64,000 nucleotides of DNA, taken from contig CM045762.1 of assembly GCA_025200525.1 (NCBI GenBank), positions 108,660,734-108,724,733 of the forward strand, in the 5' to 3' direction. Positions 20,154-30,626 of this stretch are shown here, in pieces. The stretch comes from Camellia lanceoleosa. Taxonomy: Eukaryota > Streptophyta > Magnoliopsida > Ericales > Theaceae. Position numbers and translations under genes: made by a program. Under the pieces are notes generated by a model, which saw only the letters and a list, made by a program, of their open reading frames with translations, was not told where the DNA came from and ran no database searches. How positions within the stretch are numbered: position 1 is the first letter of the stretch; the number at the start of each line of letters is the position of its first letter.

Positions 20154-23100
20154 TCAGTAGGCATCTTCGTCGTCACTTTTCTCAATATCGAACTCGGAAT
20201 ACGGAAGGTAATGCCGATGATATAGGGGCAAAGCCGAATTTATGCCCACGGACCCAAGAGCGTCCACAGTTTGAAGGGCCTTGATCCAGCCATGCTTGAA
20301 ACCACGGTTTTCGCATCGGCAGACCTCCTCCGCTAGGTCCATTTTGGCCTTCCTCATCCCGGCTTTCACGCCGTCCTTATATCCGCTCTCATAACCCGGG
20401 GCCTCTCGGTTCGCCCTCTCTTCCATGATTTTCGTTTGACCGTCCACCACCGACTTGGCCGCTCGAACACTCTTTAACTCCCGAAGCTCATTCTCAGCTT
20501 TTTGCGCACGAGCCTCCAGACTGCGATTCTTTTCGTTGTTCTTCTCATTCTTGCGGCGGGCTTCACGCAGACGCATCCCGATTTCATAAGCGCTATACAG
20601 TCCTTTGATAGCCCCGTGAATGTCATCCCGAAATACTTCGAAATCTCGACGCCCGACCATCGACTGTTGTACCTCCGGCGGAAAAATCTACCGGGCGAAC
20701 TCGACCGCCACATCCAGATCTTTAATTATAGAATCCGCTTCCGTCATTGGTCTATTCTTCACGAGAACCGCAAAACTCAACAGTCATGGCTTCGCATCTG
20801 GCTCAACAAAGGGTCGTGGGCACGGGGAACCTCCTCGTGGTCCGTCCTTTCAGGGTGATCTGCTTCGACGACTGGGGGACCGCTCTTTTTCCCGATCCAC
20901 GGACGCTCTCCTTGTCGTGCGAATAGGCTCGTTTCTGCGACTCATTTTAATCTCTAAACCCAGCCAATGTTGGCCCCTGCCAGGTCTGGTTCAAGCCTGA
21001 ATAAGGAACGAGTTAAGTTGTTGGCATGAACTCGTCTATTTATTCTGGGGTACATGCAGCTCCCCCGAGAAAACGTCAAAAGTCGCATGCCCATTACCTA
21101 ACCTATTCGGCTGAATGTCAAGCGCTATTGCTGGGCAAGGGCTAGATTCATCAACCTAGACGGCTAGATTTTCAAACAATCATGCCGAATAATTTATGCC
21201 TTACCTAGGCCCCGATTTAGAGCCATCGGCTCATTCGGTCCCTCGCTCGTGCCCTGGCCAAGGCAAGGGCAGATTCATTAATCTATTCGGCTGAATGTCA
21301 AGCGCTATCGCTGGGGCAAGGGCTAGATTCATCAACCTAGACAGCTACATTTTCAAACAATCACGCTGAGTAATTTATGCCTTACCCAGCCCCCGATTCA
21401 GAGCCATCGGCTCATTCGGTCTCTCGCTCGCGCCCTGGCCAAGGCAAGGGCAGGTTTATTAATCTATTCGGCTCGTGACATTTTTATGTGTAGAAAATCA
21501 ATAAGCCATTAATATATTCGGCTCTCCACATTTTATATGTAGAAAATCAATAAGCCATAAGCCCGCACAAAAATATCTAGATTCATTCATTTATATATTC
21601 GGCTCGCGACATTTTTTATATACAAAATCAATACAAAAATGTCTGATAAAGCTTAACAATACATTTGTAAAATCCTAATACATTTGTAAGTTCCTAATAC
21701 ATTTGTGAAATCTAAGTCATTCGCCAAATTTTCTAATCGGTCTCCAACGGCTCGACATCCACTTGCTCATACGGACCTTTGGTATAGTCGGTGAAACTTC
21801 AACAAGAAGGGCTTTGTGCCACCTGCTTGAACCCCCTGCTGCCGAGACTGGTCCACATATTCGGCGAGCCCAAAGATCTTTTCCGCGAATGCTTGAAGCA
21901 AATTTCACGACACCAACTCACCTCCAGTCATAACCGCCTCGACAATCCCAGCGCCGTTTCTCTCGCATCCGCCCTCTTCTCGGCATCCGCTCGGGATTGA
22001 TCTGCAATACGAGCCTTTTCTACCTCGGCCTCGGCCCGAGAAGCTTCCTCGTTCGCTCTCAAAGCTACATCCTCGGCCCTCTTTCTCTGGCCCTCTACTT
22101 GCTTTCGTAGGCGGCTAATCTCTTGGACGGCGTCGAGTTGCCGACGTCCCATGTCGGCTATCCTGCCGACGGTCGGCAAAAGAACCCAAAAAACTTAACC
22201 TCAACAGTACTTGGATGACATGAAGAAAAGTCAAAATACGTACTAGGAGTGCCAATTACGTGGCCAATGCTGTCACATTTATATCTGGTTCTACTCGAAA
22301 AGCCTCGACATCAGACGGCAATGACACGGAAGTAGCCACACCGAATGCGACCTCTGGATCTTTGAGCGCCGAAGCGTTAGAGGGAACCGGCATGTCCTTT
22401 ACCATTGGACGAATGACAAAAGGAACAAATTTCACTAGACCCTCTAATCGAGGACGCTTACCACCTTGTTCGTCTAAGCCCCTTAAGGTCACAGGTGTTT
22501 CCGCTTTTCTCAACTTTCGCCGACTTCCGACCAAGGAGATTCGCATCCCGACCTTTTTCTCCTCTAGAACCCCAAAGACTCGGATTTGGCAACAGGAGGG
22601 AAGTCGAGATTCGTGGCGGCGACATCTCGCATTTAAAGGTCCTCCGCTCTTCCCCGTCGGCTAACCTCCGCATTCGCTTTTTTGGCAAGCTTTGTCGACT
22701 CAATCCAACCACATCCATGAGTCCGAGACAGAAGATCCTCTCAGTGTCGAAAAACGCCCAGAAGGAAGATTCCTCGTCCCGACGTAAATAGAGGGGCGGC
22801 GGAATCTAATACTTCCTCAAACTCGGCCTCGGATTGATCTGATTCGGCGATATTAACTACCTCGTTCCGTTCCGAATCGGACCCTTCAAAGCCTATCTGC
22901 CTCAAGTTTTTAAGTCGATGCAATAAGAGCAAGAAGGGAATCTTCCCTTTAGAATCGGTATGTTTTCCGCCGAGAAGGTTGTGTATGTCGGTTCATAACA
23001 GCGTAATGTGAGCCGCCTCCCCTGTTTCAAGACTTCACGTCGAAATACCTAAGAGCGACCCTGATATCTGAAAAGGTGATGTCGTGGGTTGAAGGTAATA

Positions 23101-23431
23101 TCTTTTTCAGACCCCTTCCTGCACAACACGATGCCATGAGATTTCAATGACATAGGTTCTACAATGAAAATGAACACTAGACAAAAACAAGGATACTCGA
23201 CCTCGCTCGCCTCCGTCTAGGAATAGGGTCGACACGATCTTCCCCTTCGCCGAATTCCCAGTTACCCTGGACAACGACCACAACGTTATCAACTCGTTTC
23301 CCAAAGCTGGAAAGCATAGTGATTAGCTGATGGTCGGTGTCCTTAGCTCTGAGGAAATAACGCCCTTGCCGACCGGAGGACTTAGCCAAGGCGTAGCAAG
23401 CGGATAGCCAGAATGCCAAGGTTAATTCCAA
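20154..23431 (-). pseudogene. Broken antisense accessory gene of the Tat element
   Basis: Minus-strand open pieces lie in order at 23431-23177, 22932-22741, 22546-22256, 22179-21928 and 20660-20154. The first contains LAFWLSACYALAKSSGRQGRYFLRAKDT. The last two are rich in Glu, Lys, Arg and Ala and look like coiled coils (RLRKQVEGQRKRAEDVALR; KNRSLEARAQKAENELREL), ending in the acidic tail KSDDEDAY at 20154. The organisation (globular N-terminus, Pro/charged middle, coiled-coil C-terminus) recalls the 'putative gypsy type transposon' proteins (Pfam PF04195) carried antisense by many Tat elements. That match is from memory and not searched. Gaps between pieces could be introns or decay. Confidence 0.55.
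21107..21463. repeat. Two tandem copies of a 177-180-bp unit, then shorter repeats
   Basis: Units at about 21107-21283 and 21284-21463 both run from CTATTCGGCTGAATGTCAAG to GGGCAG(A/G)TT(C/T)ATTAAT. From 21464 to about 21630 a shorter unit (CTATTCGGCTC... AGAAAATCAATAAGCC) repeats about three times. All start with the same TATTCGGCT box. Confidence 0.85.
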
Positions 23432-24056
23432 GGCGACGATTCAACGCTACAATCCCCATTATATTTCTAAAGAAATTCACGTTAGGTTGAGAAGGATTAA
23501 ATCCCAATGGCGGCTAATGCCCTAAGAAACGGATGCAAGGAAGCGGACTCACCTCCGGGATTGACAAAAGAGGAAAGACGATTGAGGTTTCCCTCCTCTC
23601 CATGTCAAGGGTGCCGTCGCCAAAAGCGATGCACGGACGTCATCGAATAGAGAAATGGCGTCTAAAACCAGCGATTCGATTTGATGAAAGGAGGTCTTTC
23701 AAATGTTTCGCCATGCCCTAAAGTTGACACAGATATGCCAAAGAATAAAATGGAAATACTTCTCAAAGCAAAGAAGTGGAAAACTTACAGAGAGAGAAAA
23801 AGATATTGGAGGAGACAAAATTGCAAGAACGATCCAAAAGGCAACCTAGTGACCAGTATTGTGGAATGTGAATCCGAAGGGACGCTAATCTTTAAAATCA
23901 CAATGAATAGGCATGTACGAAGAGACGGGAAGTCGGTACGACAACCAAAAGGGGGTGTACTTAGACGAATATTGTGTGGGCTCAATTGCCAAAATTTTGG
24001 TTGAGTATTCAGAACCCGGAACCAAGCACTCCAGCCAACAGATGTTGGGAGAATGC

Positions 24057-24068
24057 TTGGGGGGCAAT
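24057..24068 (+). other. Polypurine tract of the Tat element
   Basis: TTGGGGGGCAAT lies immediately upstream of the 3' LTR start, where plus-strand DNA synthesis is primed. Confidence 0.8.
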
Positions 24069-24477
24069 TGTGGTAGCCGAATGTATAGAAGAGGAAGAAG
24101 GGGTATATCCCATAAGTCAGAGACTGTTCGGCTCCGTACCAATCAACTAAGATGTCGAATATACTGAGATCGCCGAATAGACGGAGAGATTTATGCTGGA
24201 ATAAACAAAAGGATAATAAGTAAAAGGTGGGCACTGGGTTCGAGGTCAGAAGAATGAATATAAATACAAGAGCTCCGGATTTAGAAAGGTATGTAAAAAA
24301 AAAATACACTTCACTAAACTTAGTAAAAAAGCTTTCTTAAGTAGAAGAACTGATTTGCCCGTCGGAGTGCTAATCCCGGCACCCCCGACCGGAATATTTG
24401 TCTTTGCAGGTGACTAGCTGAGAATCAAGAGCGTCTTCCCGGATCAGAAGAGTATTTCCAAAAACCACTTCTCCACA
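24069..24477 (+). repeat. 3' LTR of the 10-kb Tat element
   Basis: It is 409 bp, TGTGGTAGCC to CTCCACA, followed directly by the duplication AGTTG. It is four bases shorter than the 5' LTR in the A tract. Confidence 0.93.
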
Positions 24478-24482
24478 AGTTG
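24478..24482. repeat. Target-site duplication AGTTG, right of the Tat element
   Basis: This is identical to 14463-14467. Confidence 0.9.
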
Positions 24483-25230
24483 ATTAAATCCATGTTATTA
24501 TACACATAATTCGTATTTAGTGCCTTTCGGCCTCTAGGATTTCATAATATCCATATTTGCATAAGTTTTTCTAACATATAGGATCATGCATTTAGATTAA
24601 TATTCATCTTTTTCTTCCTTGTTCTTGAGTGTTATGCATGTTCTTCATCCTTAGAATATTGTCATGATTTACTTACCATATTTTGCATATGATCGCATGT
24701 TTGGGAAGATTTGCTTTCTATATGTGATGTATTTTATATAAATTACATGTTTGGAGGTCATATTTATCTAATTACGATAATTTCTTTATTTGTTTTTAAA
24801 ATATTTTGTCTTGGAAAATTATCTCCTTTTGTGGGAAGATTTCCCTAAACCAAATCTTTACAAATATGCAAATATTCAAGTTAGAATGATATGGTCTATA
24901 TTGTGTGCATCATATGGATGGTAGGTTTAGTGTAAAGGATTAGGTGAAATAAAATGAGTAAGTGGAATCAAATAAGGAAATAAATCTCATAAAAATGAAT
25001 TAGTAGGGGCCAAACATTTGATTGGGCAAAACGTGTTGCGTTTCGTACTCTTGGAGATGATAGGTTTGCATTTGACCCTTTTATTATTATAATTGGGACC
25101 TCTTTCTAGATGTTTAGAGTCCTGATTAATGTGTTGTCTTGATGGTTGGGTAAGATTAGACCAAAAATCTTTGATTCAGATATTATTTTTTTAGTTGTCT
25201 TCACTCTTTTACCCTTTTTCTCTCCACACT
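24483..25230 (+). repeat. Possible old LTR, right part, after the Tat insertion
   Basis: This continues the sequence broken at 14467. Text near 24940 (AAATAAAATGAGTAA) resembles the window start inside LTR A. 'TAGTAGGGGCCAAACATTTGATTGGGC' near 25000 resembles the 'gtagaggccggtctttgaccgggc' block of copies B-D. This suggests a distant relative of the giant LTR. The end near CTCTCCACA (about 25226) is a guess. Confidence 0.3.
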
Positions 25231-26029
25231 TTAACTCTTAATGTGATTGGAAATTTTATTTTTGGGGTTTCAATTTAGACACAAGAACTACCCAAGATGG
25301 AGTTCAAGTGAGGAAGTTTTGTCTGTTTGAAGTTCAGGCACCAAAGCTATCAATATAGTTCACTCGAGCGAAGCTTTCATCGGTCAAGCAATCCAAAGAC
25401 CTGAATAGCTCTAATTTTCAAGGAACTGAGATCTTGAAAGCATCTATTCTTCGCTCAAGTGAAGCTTTCATCACTCGAGCAATTTGTTATCTAGTTGAAC
25501 AAATATATAATCAGCATGTTTCAAGCTTTCACTATCCCATTATCCATTGTTATTTATAGCAATTACCAACATGTATGATCTCATTTACCAAACAAATTAT
25601 TCAAATAAATGTCAATATATTCAAATAATTCCCACCAAAAAGAGCTCCAATTCCAAATCAGTTTTTCCTTCCAATGATCCATTGCTTCAAGTAATATACA
25701 ATCTGAAGAATATCAATTAAACATGCAAACTCACTAAGTCCAAATATAAGTTCCTCCAATTATGTAAATTAAATTTATTCATATGTTTAAATAACCAATC
25801 TACCAAGCAATAAACAGAGATACTAATTTTATAATGCCCAATAAAACACTCTAAGATAACCTTAGTGAGTAATAATCTCATTACCAGTGCAATTAAGCAT
25901 GCTGATACTCCATATTCCAATCTCACTCTTTAAACAAAGATTCAGTGACATTTTGAGACTCCATAATTTTTTATTTTTTTTCCCATTTTTGTAACAAATT
26001 ATAATTTATAAGAAAAGTGAATCATTGAC
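25231..26029. other. AT-rich stretch without gene; fragment with CTCGAG motifs
   Basis: The part 25365-25490 holds paired CACTCGAGCGAAGCTTTCATC-type repeats like those in the U3 of the LTR at 9381-11404. The remainder shows no coding potential or known RNA. Confidence 0.4.
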
Positions 26030-26660
26030 AATAAAACATCGAATGTAATTCACTTAAATAGTGAATAATAAAACATCGAGGGGGATGAGACTATGCCTAT
26101 ACAAGAATCACGAGTGATAGTAACCCAGCTTATGTGAATGGAGATCCCGGGAAGTAAGTTGATATGGGTAGTAACAAGTCACTTGATAATTGTAAAGCAC
26201 TGTTATATTTTATTTATATTGAGAGTCTATACATATGGTGTTGATAGTGCAAACTACAGCGTGTTAGGTTGAGTTATACTCTTAATGGGTCCATAGCCTA
26301 CTTGATTAGGTGGTGTGTTCAATTGCAGTGCACACTCGATGGAACTCACCAGTAGGTGAGGAAGTGGAGTTGCTTCGTATGAGACTCAGGCACGTTCTCT
26401 AGAGTAATTACGAAATCCAAGTGGGCGCATGGCCTATTAGCTCCAACTCGCATGGAACAAGAGTCTAATGTGGGTGACAAGTTCAATCGTGTTACGCCAA
26501 AAAGGGTTTGGTTCATAGAAATTTTAAATTTTACCAAAATTTTGTAGCCCTGTCTTTATCCTATGTGTTGGTTCATATTCCAAAGACACCACCATAATGC
26601 ATTAGATACTGATGTCCCATTGTTGATTTTATATATTTATGTTAATATGTTTGTAATTTG
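26030..26660 (+). repeat. Copia-like 3' region fragment
   Basis: Text around 26140-26190 (a 'gagatcccgggaag...gatgggtagtaacaagtcac'-like passage) resembles the sequence that follows pol in some plant Ty1/copia elements. No pol domain is left here. The assignment is by remembered resemblance only. Confidence 0.3.
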
Positions 26661-26686
26661 AAATAGGTCAGATTGTTGGAATTTTT

Positions 26687-26820
26687 GAATAAAACGGTAT
26701 TTCAAAATACAAAATTAATTTAGTTTTATTATAAATTTATTAAGTCATAAATAAATTCTGAATAAAATGGTATTTCAAAATACAAAATTAATTTAGAATT
26801 TTTGAAATAGGTCAGATTTG
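26687..26820. repeat. Local duplication of about 40 bp
   Basis: TGAATAAAA(C/T)GGTATTTCAAAATAC followed by AAAATTAATTTAG occurs near 26687 and again near 26757. 'GAAATAGGTCAGATT' also occurs at both ends, so the block is a small scrambled duplication. Confidence 0.75.
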
Positions 26821-27084
26821 TTATAAATTCTGGTTCTCAAGCACCTATTTAACTAGCTTTCAATATATTGATAATTGTATAATTAAAAATTTATTTAAAC
26901 TATTTTCTGTCACCTTAAGTCTTGATCATTTGTGACAATGTTTTTACTTCTTATTCATTGCATATTCTATATTATGGTTGTATTATGGAGGGCTTATATA
27001 TACTAGCATGGAGTTGTCTAGTTTTTAATTAATCCATTTTCAAGATAATGATTTCTGCCTTTCGTATGCATATTACATACATGC

Positions 27085-27104
27085 ATATATATATATATAT
27101 ATAT
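27085..27104. repeat. AT dinucleotide microsatellite
   Basis: About ten AT repeats in a row. Confidence 0.95.
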
Positions 27105-27452
27105 TTTAACGGCGAAAAAGAAGATCTTTATTGATGAAGCATACAAGTATGACAAAATACATCATATATATATGTTAGTTTGATTTTGAGAGAATCAATA
27201 GAGCTGTTCCGGACACCTCCATGTTGTGAGTGCATGATTATGGGAAAGTGACAATTGAATCCTAGAGGGTAGGACGCCATCAATGTGCTACACCGAGTCA
27301 TGTATTCAAAGGAATAGAAATCTACTCTTAAGGATAGTGACTACACACCTCTATCGATAAGATTTATGTTCCTTTATATTATTTATTGTTTACAATTTTT
27401 GTGAATTCTTATCTGTTTCAAATTTTTAATTTTTGATTTAATTAAATAATTA

Positions 27453-27905
27453 TGTATCCCTCAAATTTCCAACAACAATACCTCCTAAGAGGCCAATGAA
27501 CTCTCTCCAAAAAGAGACCCCAAGGAACTATGAAGTTCTACCAATGACCCGAAGACCTAATGGGGGAGGCTCCCAAGAAACTGAAAAGTTTAACTGAATG
27601 AATGTGAGTCTCCACCTATTTATAGCCACAAAATCCTTCATAAAACTAATCTAAAATTAAATAGGTTTCCTCCCAGTCCAATTCAAAACCAATTAGGAAA
27701 CACTAAATATAATGCTTTAGGAACTCCAGAACAGGTTAAATAGGTCTTTCACAAATCCAAACTAATACGATAGTCAAAAATAAATCCAAGTTTGACTAAT
27801 TATGGCTATACCTACAAATCCTATTCCAATTAGAAAATAAAATACCAATTCCAAATCATATTGGGAATGGACATTGAGTCTATAATTCAACAAACCTCCA
27901 CCTTG
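27453..27905 (-). repeat. Copia-type LTR with polypurine tract, remnant
   Basis: On the minus strand a polypurine tract (AAGGTGGAGGTT, 27893-27905) is followed by TGTTGAATTATAGACTC, a typical Copia LTR start, at 27892. A minus-strand TATA (GGCTATAAATAGG) lies near 27617. The far end near 27453 is uncertain. The sequence upstream on the minus strand (27906 to about 28240) would be the element's 3' untranslated region. No coding sequence remains. Confidence 0.5.
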
Positions 27906-28359
27906 GCGAGATTTTCAGTTACTGCACCAAAACAAATGTTGAATCAAGACAAACAAAACTTCACATATGTTAGATACCCAATAATCCAAACCAATACTGA
28001 ACAAATTCTGTTGTACCGGACCAAAATACGAGTGCTCAAATAAAAAATAAATAGATAAATAAATAAAAATAGCAAAATCAAAAAAAGTGCTTGAGGAGCA
28101 TCGAGCCCACCCAAACAAATTACATAACGAAACAAGTAAACTCTTCACACAATATATATGAATAAACCAAATTTTATAAAATTTGTTGATGAGTCCAATT
28201 ATGAAAGAATATTGTCTATTCATATGCATTAGATTTTTTTTTTAGTGGGGCCCAATTATGATAAATCTTGGTATACACACATGTGGATGGTAGGTGCATC
28301 CTTACAATAATGCTAAACTATTTCACACTAAATTATTTCTCTCACACATGCCTATTTAA

Positions 28360-29427
28360 GGGATACTTCTATTTTCACACACCATTTACTCTCTGTGTAC
28401 ATCATTTCTCAGTTTGCGCGCTTGTAAATTTGATTGTATTTGTTTTTCTCATTCTGTACACCAAATGCGCCAAATATACCCCAAACTCATAATTTGTACA
28501 CACACCGCACAAAAACATTTACACACATCACACTTAAAACTCTGACATATTTACCAATCCTCTGGCACGTTTTTAGCAGTTCTTCGGCTCCATTGAAGAC
28601 CTTCACTGGGCTCCATTGCATTCTCGAATGTTAGTGATTATTACCTACCCATTTTGTGGTTATTATAAAATCAAATGAAGGAAAAAAAAAAAGTTTTCAT
28701 TTTTACCATTTCAATAGTCTTTTGACATTGGTTGGCAAAGAAACAAAAATAACACATTCGGTACTGGTTTTCTGAACCAATTGGTTTTATTCGACAATCA
28801 ACATTCGAACCAAATAGCTTCATTCAACACACAACTACCACGACTACCAAATGATTTGAATACATTCGGTTCTATACATCAAGAAGGTAAAAATCGAATG
28901 AAAATAGATATTTCAGAAGTTAATTTTTCAAATGAATGAAATAATTTTGATTGTTGATTTTTGAGTAGGTTGTACCTACTCGACACTAGTTTGCTAAATC
29001 AAAAAATAAAATAAAAAATCAACTTCCATTCATAAAAACTTACAATTTCGTCGTTGCTTTAGCTATAAACGATCATATTCTTCTTTAAATCTGAATTTTC
29101 ATTGTTTTTGCAAATCTTTCATTACACAAATCAAGAATGACAAGAGGAATAGTAGAGTGAAACAATGCAGGGAGTGAGGAACAATGTAGGTATTAGCATG
29201 ATGTGTTCTAAGTTTTTTTTTTTTTTTTTTTTTTTTCCTGAAAGATGTGCACTAAGAATTTTTATTTCGAAAAGATGCATGTAGAGAAAACATAGTTTTA
29301 GGATTTTGTGTGCATGTTGATGTCTATAGTAAGCATTTTTTTTAATAGTAAAATTGTAAAAAAAAAAAATTAATTAAATAAACATATGCACAGAGAGTAA
29401 TTGGTGTGTGGAAAAAGAATTACTCCC
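28360..29427. mobile_element. Non-coding element with about 38-bp terminal inverted repeats
   Basis: The left end 28360-28397 and the reverse complement of the right end 29389-29427 match at about 85% (both contain CACACACCA and ACTCTCTGTG). Both tips begin GGGA. The interior, 1,068 bp overall, holds a poly-T run (about 29214-29237) and no long frame. Flanks do not show a convincing target duplication, so this may be an old Mutator-like or other non-autonomous DNA element, or a chance foldback. Confidence 0.45.
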
Positions 29428-29485
29428 ATTTTCAATACTTCCAGGATTGTTGTCGTTCTGAGATACTGCTAGTTAGTGTTCTTAA

Positions 29486-29689
29486 CACTATCATAATTGT
29501 AATATTGACAGTTGTTAAATGCACTTCATATTTTGATTTAGCTTAGCAGGTTAATCAAGCAACATGTGACTGCTTAAATTAATATTACACTATCATAATT
29601 GTAATATTGATAATTGTTAAATGCACTTCATATTTTGATTTAGTTTAGCAGGTTAATCAAGCAACATGTGACTGCTTAAATTAATATTG
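29486..29689. repeat. Tandem duplication of 102 bp
   Basis: 29486-29587 is repeated at 29588-29689 with three base differences. The unit is AT-rich and non-coding. Confidence 0.93.
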
Positions 29690-30580
29690 GTTCAATTGCC
29701 TACCCTACCCACACTCGTTACAAGTTTAACACATTCAAAAGTGAAAAGATCAAATGACCAAAACGGAATAAACCATTTTAAATTGGACATCAATCCTGAT
29801 TTCAGCCTAATTTTTAAAAGTGATGCTATCAATAAGATTAAATTAACACAAAATGAAAATTCAAGTGTAAAATTGATGCAATTATAACTACAACAATTCA
29901 TTTGACACGAGGCAAACTATAGGGACTATAAGTGCGTTTTTCCCTATTTGAATTCAACAGGTGACAATTTGATTGGCTAGATCCATGGCATTGTATATAT
30001 TCACCGAAAGTGAAGCATTTTGATATAATTTAGTCAATAATTCATCCCATCAGAAATCTCATACCTTGTTTCTAACGCATTCATTTACAAGCTTCTTTTT
30101 CTTTTTCTTTCTTTTTTTTTTTTTTTCCTTTTATTCTATGAAATTAGATTGGATTCTAACTTGGTCGGTTTGAATTTACACTTAGCAGATATGCTGAGTT
30201 TTATGAGGTATGCTCTCCTTGCTTGTGTTGGAATGGAATCAAAGAAAAAGTGACAGACAGTTACGCTTGGTAAGTTATTTGGTGGTCTTGGACTAATACT
30301 CCACACCATTTATGGTATGATACTTACTTAGCTATCTCTCAAAAGCCAATATAAAGTAGTAGAGCCCACTATTACAACCAATAAAAAACAAATTAAGCAC
30401 CACATGAATTTACTCCATAATCATTATATAATTTTCTTGGTACATGTCAGTCATGCTATTGATTTTAGAATTAGCCAACTAATAGAGAACCATAACTATA
30501 TTATATATTGATCACTCAATTCAATGTATGTATACTATGTGATCTTACATAATTTCCTTAGCAAAACATTTTTTAAGAGA
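29690..30580. other. AT-rich DNA without gene
   Basis: It contains a long pyrimidine tract (about 30093-30128, CTTTTT units then T-run). No coding or RNA signal was seen. The LINE 5' end must lie near its right border but cannot be placed, as the element's 3' end and target duplication are outside the window. Confidence 0.5.
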
Positions 30581-30626
30581 AGAGAATTTTCCTTGTACTT
30601 AGTTTTGCATCCTTCTACATTTCGAG

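Larger units (their letters stand above)
14468..24477 (+). mobile_element. Tat-lineage Ty3 retrotransposon, 10.0 kb, gag-deleted
   Basis: This is a complete insertion: two LTRs of about 410 bp, PBS, PPT and the perfect duplication AGTTG. The internal order is short gag start, protease, RT, RNaseH, second RNaseH, integrase, a 49-bp tandem array, a broken antisense gene, then PPT. A second RNase H between RNaseH and integrase is the hallmark of the Tat lineage. I count 11 substitutions and one homopolymer indel between the LTRs (about 2.7%, nine of them transitions), so the insertion is moderately recent. Most of gag is missing and the protease is disrupted, so the copy could only move with help. 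Confidence 0.93.

Noticed and set aside
22260..22664. 134-codon plus-strand frame in the Tat 3' region
   Set aside because: It lies opposite the better-supported minus-strand gene pieces (22546-22256) and has no motif of its own.
26346..26537. Possible tRNA or small gene in the Copia-like fragment
   Set aside because: No cloverleaf with A and B boxes could be found by eye, and the 63-codon frame shows no motif.
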